Made by a program: the position numbers and the translations under genes. The notes beneath the pieces were generated by a model that ran no database searches, was not told where the DNA came from, and saw only the letters and a program-made list of their open reading frames with translations. DNA of 64,000 bases from Pseudoalteromonas shioyasakiensis (GTDB lineage: Bacteria > Pseudomonadota > Gammaproteobacteria > Enterobacterales > Alteromonadaceae). The stretch lies in contig NZ_JAKEVM010000002.1 of NCBI RefSeq assembly GCF_022398475.1, positions 1 through 64,000 on the forward strand, given 5' to 3'. Each line of letters opens with the position of its first letter. Position 1 is the stretch's first letter. Below are positions 62,654 to 64,000 of this stretch, one piece after another.

Positions 62654-63119
62654 AAGACGCCCTCACTTCGTTCATAGGGTGAATTCATAATACGAATGAG
62701 TTGGTTGATTTCTATACTGAAAAAGTACTGGGGAAGGCTTTTTAGTGGGATTTAAGTGTTGTTTTTTATTTTAACGATCTTTGCAACTGAGTCCTCAAAG
62801 TGGCGATGTAGATTAAATTGTTAAGTTTATACTGTTGATTTATTGAGCAAATTAATTCGTTTTAACAGCTGCTAAATGTAACGACAATGACCCTAAATAG
62901 CACTTATTTTTACTGCTAAGGAAGTTTCGTATTTGCGTGCTCGATAATTCAGAGCCCGCATAGTTACTGGATTTTGGACCCTTTTTTGGGTTTTTTTAGA
63001 GAAGTTAGCGAGGGTAAAGTTGCAAGAGTAAAGTGAGCATGAAAGGGAGTTAGCAAGATGAAAGAGACAAGAGTAAAGCTTGAGACTTAAAGCTTATAGC
63101 TCAAAACTTACAGCTTCCA
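62654..63119. other. Intergenic region with decayed repeats
   Basis: The left part is AT-rich and probably carries the promoter for the minus-strand DUF4019 genes. GGACCC-T6-GGGT followed by T's (about 62976-62997) is a weak terminator-like stem on the plus strand. From 63004 one full 15-bp unit GTTAGCGAGGGTAAA is followed by decayed GAGTAAAG pieces and heptamer-like AGCTTATAGCTCAAAACTTACAGCT. No gene is supported. Confidence 0.5.
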
Positions 63120-63539
63120 TCACACCAGCACGCTCATCAGTACTCCAGGGTCGCTGATACCTGCTTCTTTAAGCGCGTCGCTAATTGATTGGCTAAGAGT
63201 CATTATTTGCGTTTGGATTTCCATAACCATCTTGGTCTGCGTTTCAACTTGCACTTTTACAGCTTCATCTTCTTGGTTTTTAAGTGCTTGTAGTTTGGCT
63301 AATTGCTCTTTGGCAAGTTCGAGTTGCTCTTTGAGCTTTTCGAGTTGCTCAACCATTTTGCGAATATGTGCGGGGAGGTCGCTAGATACTTCTTCTTTTT
63401 GAGCGGGCTCTACTTCACGACCAGAGAGTTTGTTCATCTCTTGGCTGCTGAGTTTGTAGCCTACTTTTGAGTTGGTATTACTGACTGCTGTATATGCGTT
63501 TGAGATAGTTAACGCACTTGCTAATGAGTTAATAGCCAT
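63120..63539 (-). CDS. Small coiled-coil hypothetical protein
   Basis: I do not recognise a family. From the chosen ATG the product has 139 residues: a polar Ser/Asn/Thr-rich start (MAINSLASALTISNAYTAVS), a Glu/Lys segment, then a coiled coil of about 70 residues (KMVEQLEKLKEQLELAKEQL.. to TQIMTLSQSI). Longer in-frame starts exist at 63566 and at a GTG at 63617, but the latter lies inside the terminator of the upstream gene. None has a good ribosome-binding site, so the start is uncertain. Confidence 0.6.
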   Translation of the reverse strand: MAINSLASALTISNAYTAVSNTNSKVGYKLSSQEMNKLSGREVEPAQKEEVSSDLPAHIRKMVEQLEKLKEQLELAKEQLAKLQALKNQEDEAVKVQVETQTKMVMEIQTQIMTLSQSISDALKEAGISDPGVLMSVLV

Positions 63540-63597
63540 AATGAGAGCGATGAAAGTGAATGACATGTATGTATCGGCAAGGGGTACTAAAGCTTTA

Positions 63598-63623
63598 GAA
63601 AAAAGCCGGGTTTTCACCCGGCC
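63598..63623 (-). terminator. Rho-independent terminator after the LamG-like gene
   Basis: On the minus strand GCCGGG/CCCGGC with a six-base loop is followed by six T. It lies 47 bases after the stop codon. Confidence 0.88.
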
Positions 63624-63669
63624 TTTCCAGACAACAAATAGTTGAGGTGAGGCAGCTCACCTCACTTTG

Positions 63670-64000
63670 TTACTCTTGTGCAGCAGCTGCATCAAAGAGT
63701 GCTTTTACTTCTTCAGCGCTAATCGCACCGTTGAAAATTTTCAGTTCATCGATAGCACCGTTATAAGGTGTATCCCAGTAGTTAACACCGAGTGCAAACT
63801 CATTTGTTTCACCAGGAACCGTGAATACACGCGGGAAGCCATCGGTTTCTAGCTGTAATTCACCGTTAACATACATCTTCAACACATCACCGTTCGTACC
63901 ATCAACAGTGAATGCAACATGTGTCCATTCTTTTGCTGGAATACGGCTATCTAGTTCTGCATTATCGAAGAAGGCACCGTTATTTGCCCATAAACGAGTT
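63670..64000 (-). CDS. C-terminal end of a protein with a LamG/concanavalin A-like domain (partial)
   Basis: The open frame runs to the window edge without a start, so only the last 109 or so residues are seen. The text RLWANNGAFFDNAEL, EWTHVAFTVDGTNGDVLKMYVNGEL and YNGAIDELKIFNGAISAEEVKALF is typical of the LamG-like jelly-roll fold found at the ends of secreted glycoside hydrolases and adhesins. The main function lies outside the window. Confidence 0.85.
   Translation of the reverse strand, partial: TRLWANNGAFFDNAELDSRIPAKEWTHVAFTVDGTNGDVLKMYVNGELQLETDGFPRVFTVPGETNEFALGVNYWDTPYNGAIDELKIFNGAISAEEVKALFDAAAAQE

Noticed and set aside
63540-63617. Longer N-terminus of the coiled-coil protein starting at GTG 63617
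   Set aside because: The first codons lie within a clear Rho-independent terminator of the upstream gene.
1-64000. Prophage or genomic island
   Set aside because: No integrase, phage structural gene or attachment repeat was found. The only mobile features are the RAYT/REP cluster, the MITE-like element and small repeats.

Overview
The window looks like a chromosome segment of a marine gammaproteobacterium of the order Alteromonadales, most probably Pseudoalteromonas. The reasons are the moderate AT-richness, the closeness of the protein sequences to that group, the gene pair of a DeoR-type regulator followed by glmS, the many TonB-dependent receptors and secreted hydrolases, the 7-bp tandem repeats between genes, and a GlyGly-CTERM-like sorting tail. 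This assignment is inference; no species can be named from the sequence alone.

Layout. 0-0.7 kb: the 5S end of an rRNA operon with its terminator, then a repeat-rich spacer. 0.65-6.2 kb, all minus strand: a small membrane protein, the lytic transglycosylase MltD, an outer-membrane barrel, and a sigma-54 two-component system. 6.2-10.8 kb: a MacB-like tripartite ABC efflux operon divergent from that regulator, with a clear sigma-54 promoter and palindromic upstream sites. 10.8-11.8 kb: a RAYT transposase gene flanked by at least eight REP-like units (a REPtron). 11.8-15.2 kb: an acetyltransferase, a DeoR regulator with repeated operator motifs, and glmS. 15.3-19.35 kb: a D-aminoacylase, an esterase and a class-C-like serine hydrolase. 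19.5-28.3 kb: an RNA-repair island. 28.4-31.6 kb: a tricorn-like S41 protease. 31.75-41.4 kb: a zinc-uptake region (histidine-rich TonB receptor, His-rich lipoprotein, ZrgA, Zur, MerC-like protein, a second TonB receptor, an acyltransferase-like membrane protein). 41.4-49.7 kb: a giant subtilase and an operon of MipA/OmpV, DUF3019, OmpR-type regulator and kinase. 50-61.2 kb: transketolase, transaldolase and an L-arabinose/arabinan pathway (araBDA, HAD phosphatase, galM-like lipoprotein, GH43-ricin lipoprotein). 61.2-64 kb: repeats, two DUF4019 paralogues, a coiled-coil protein and the end of a LamG-like gene cut by the window edge.

The most interesting part is the RNA-repair island. It holds two separate RtcB ligase systems within about 9 kb: rtcB2-prfH, the ribosome rescue/repair pair, and rtcB-rtcA-cca-nucleotidyltransferase, which has a sigma-54 promoter facing the divergent gene for RtcR, its CARF-domain regulator. 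The rtcB2-prfH mRNA appears to start with an unusual leader: a good sigma-70 promoter, a strong ribosome-binding site, a 14-codon ORF ending in UAG, two hairpins whose arms can re-pair in a mutually exclusive way, and a stretch of the leader ORF complementary to the rtcB2 Shine-Dalgarno sequence. This reads as a candidate translational attenuator that could sense ribosome trouble at a stop codon, and I know of no description of it.

In the zinc region, two intergenic regions each carry a pair of Zur-box-like palindromes with exactly the same 28-bp offset, tying both TonB receptors, the lipoprotein, ZrgA, Zur and the MerC-like protein into one inferred regulon. In the sugar region, GH43 and the GalM-like protein would release and convert arabinose outside or at the envelope, AraA/AraB/AraD would make xylulose 5-phosphate, and transketolase/transaldolase would feed it to central metabolism; no arabinose transporter or regulator gene is in the window.
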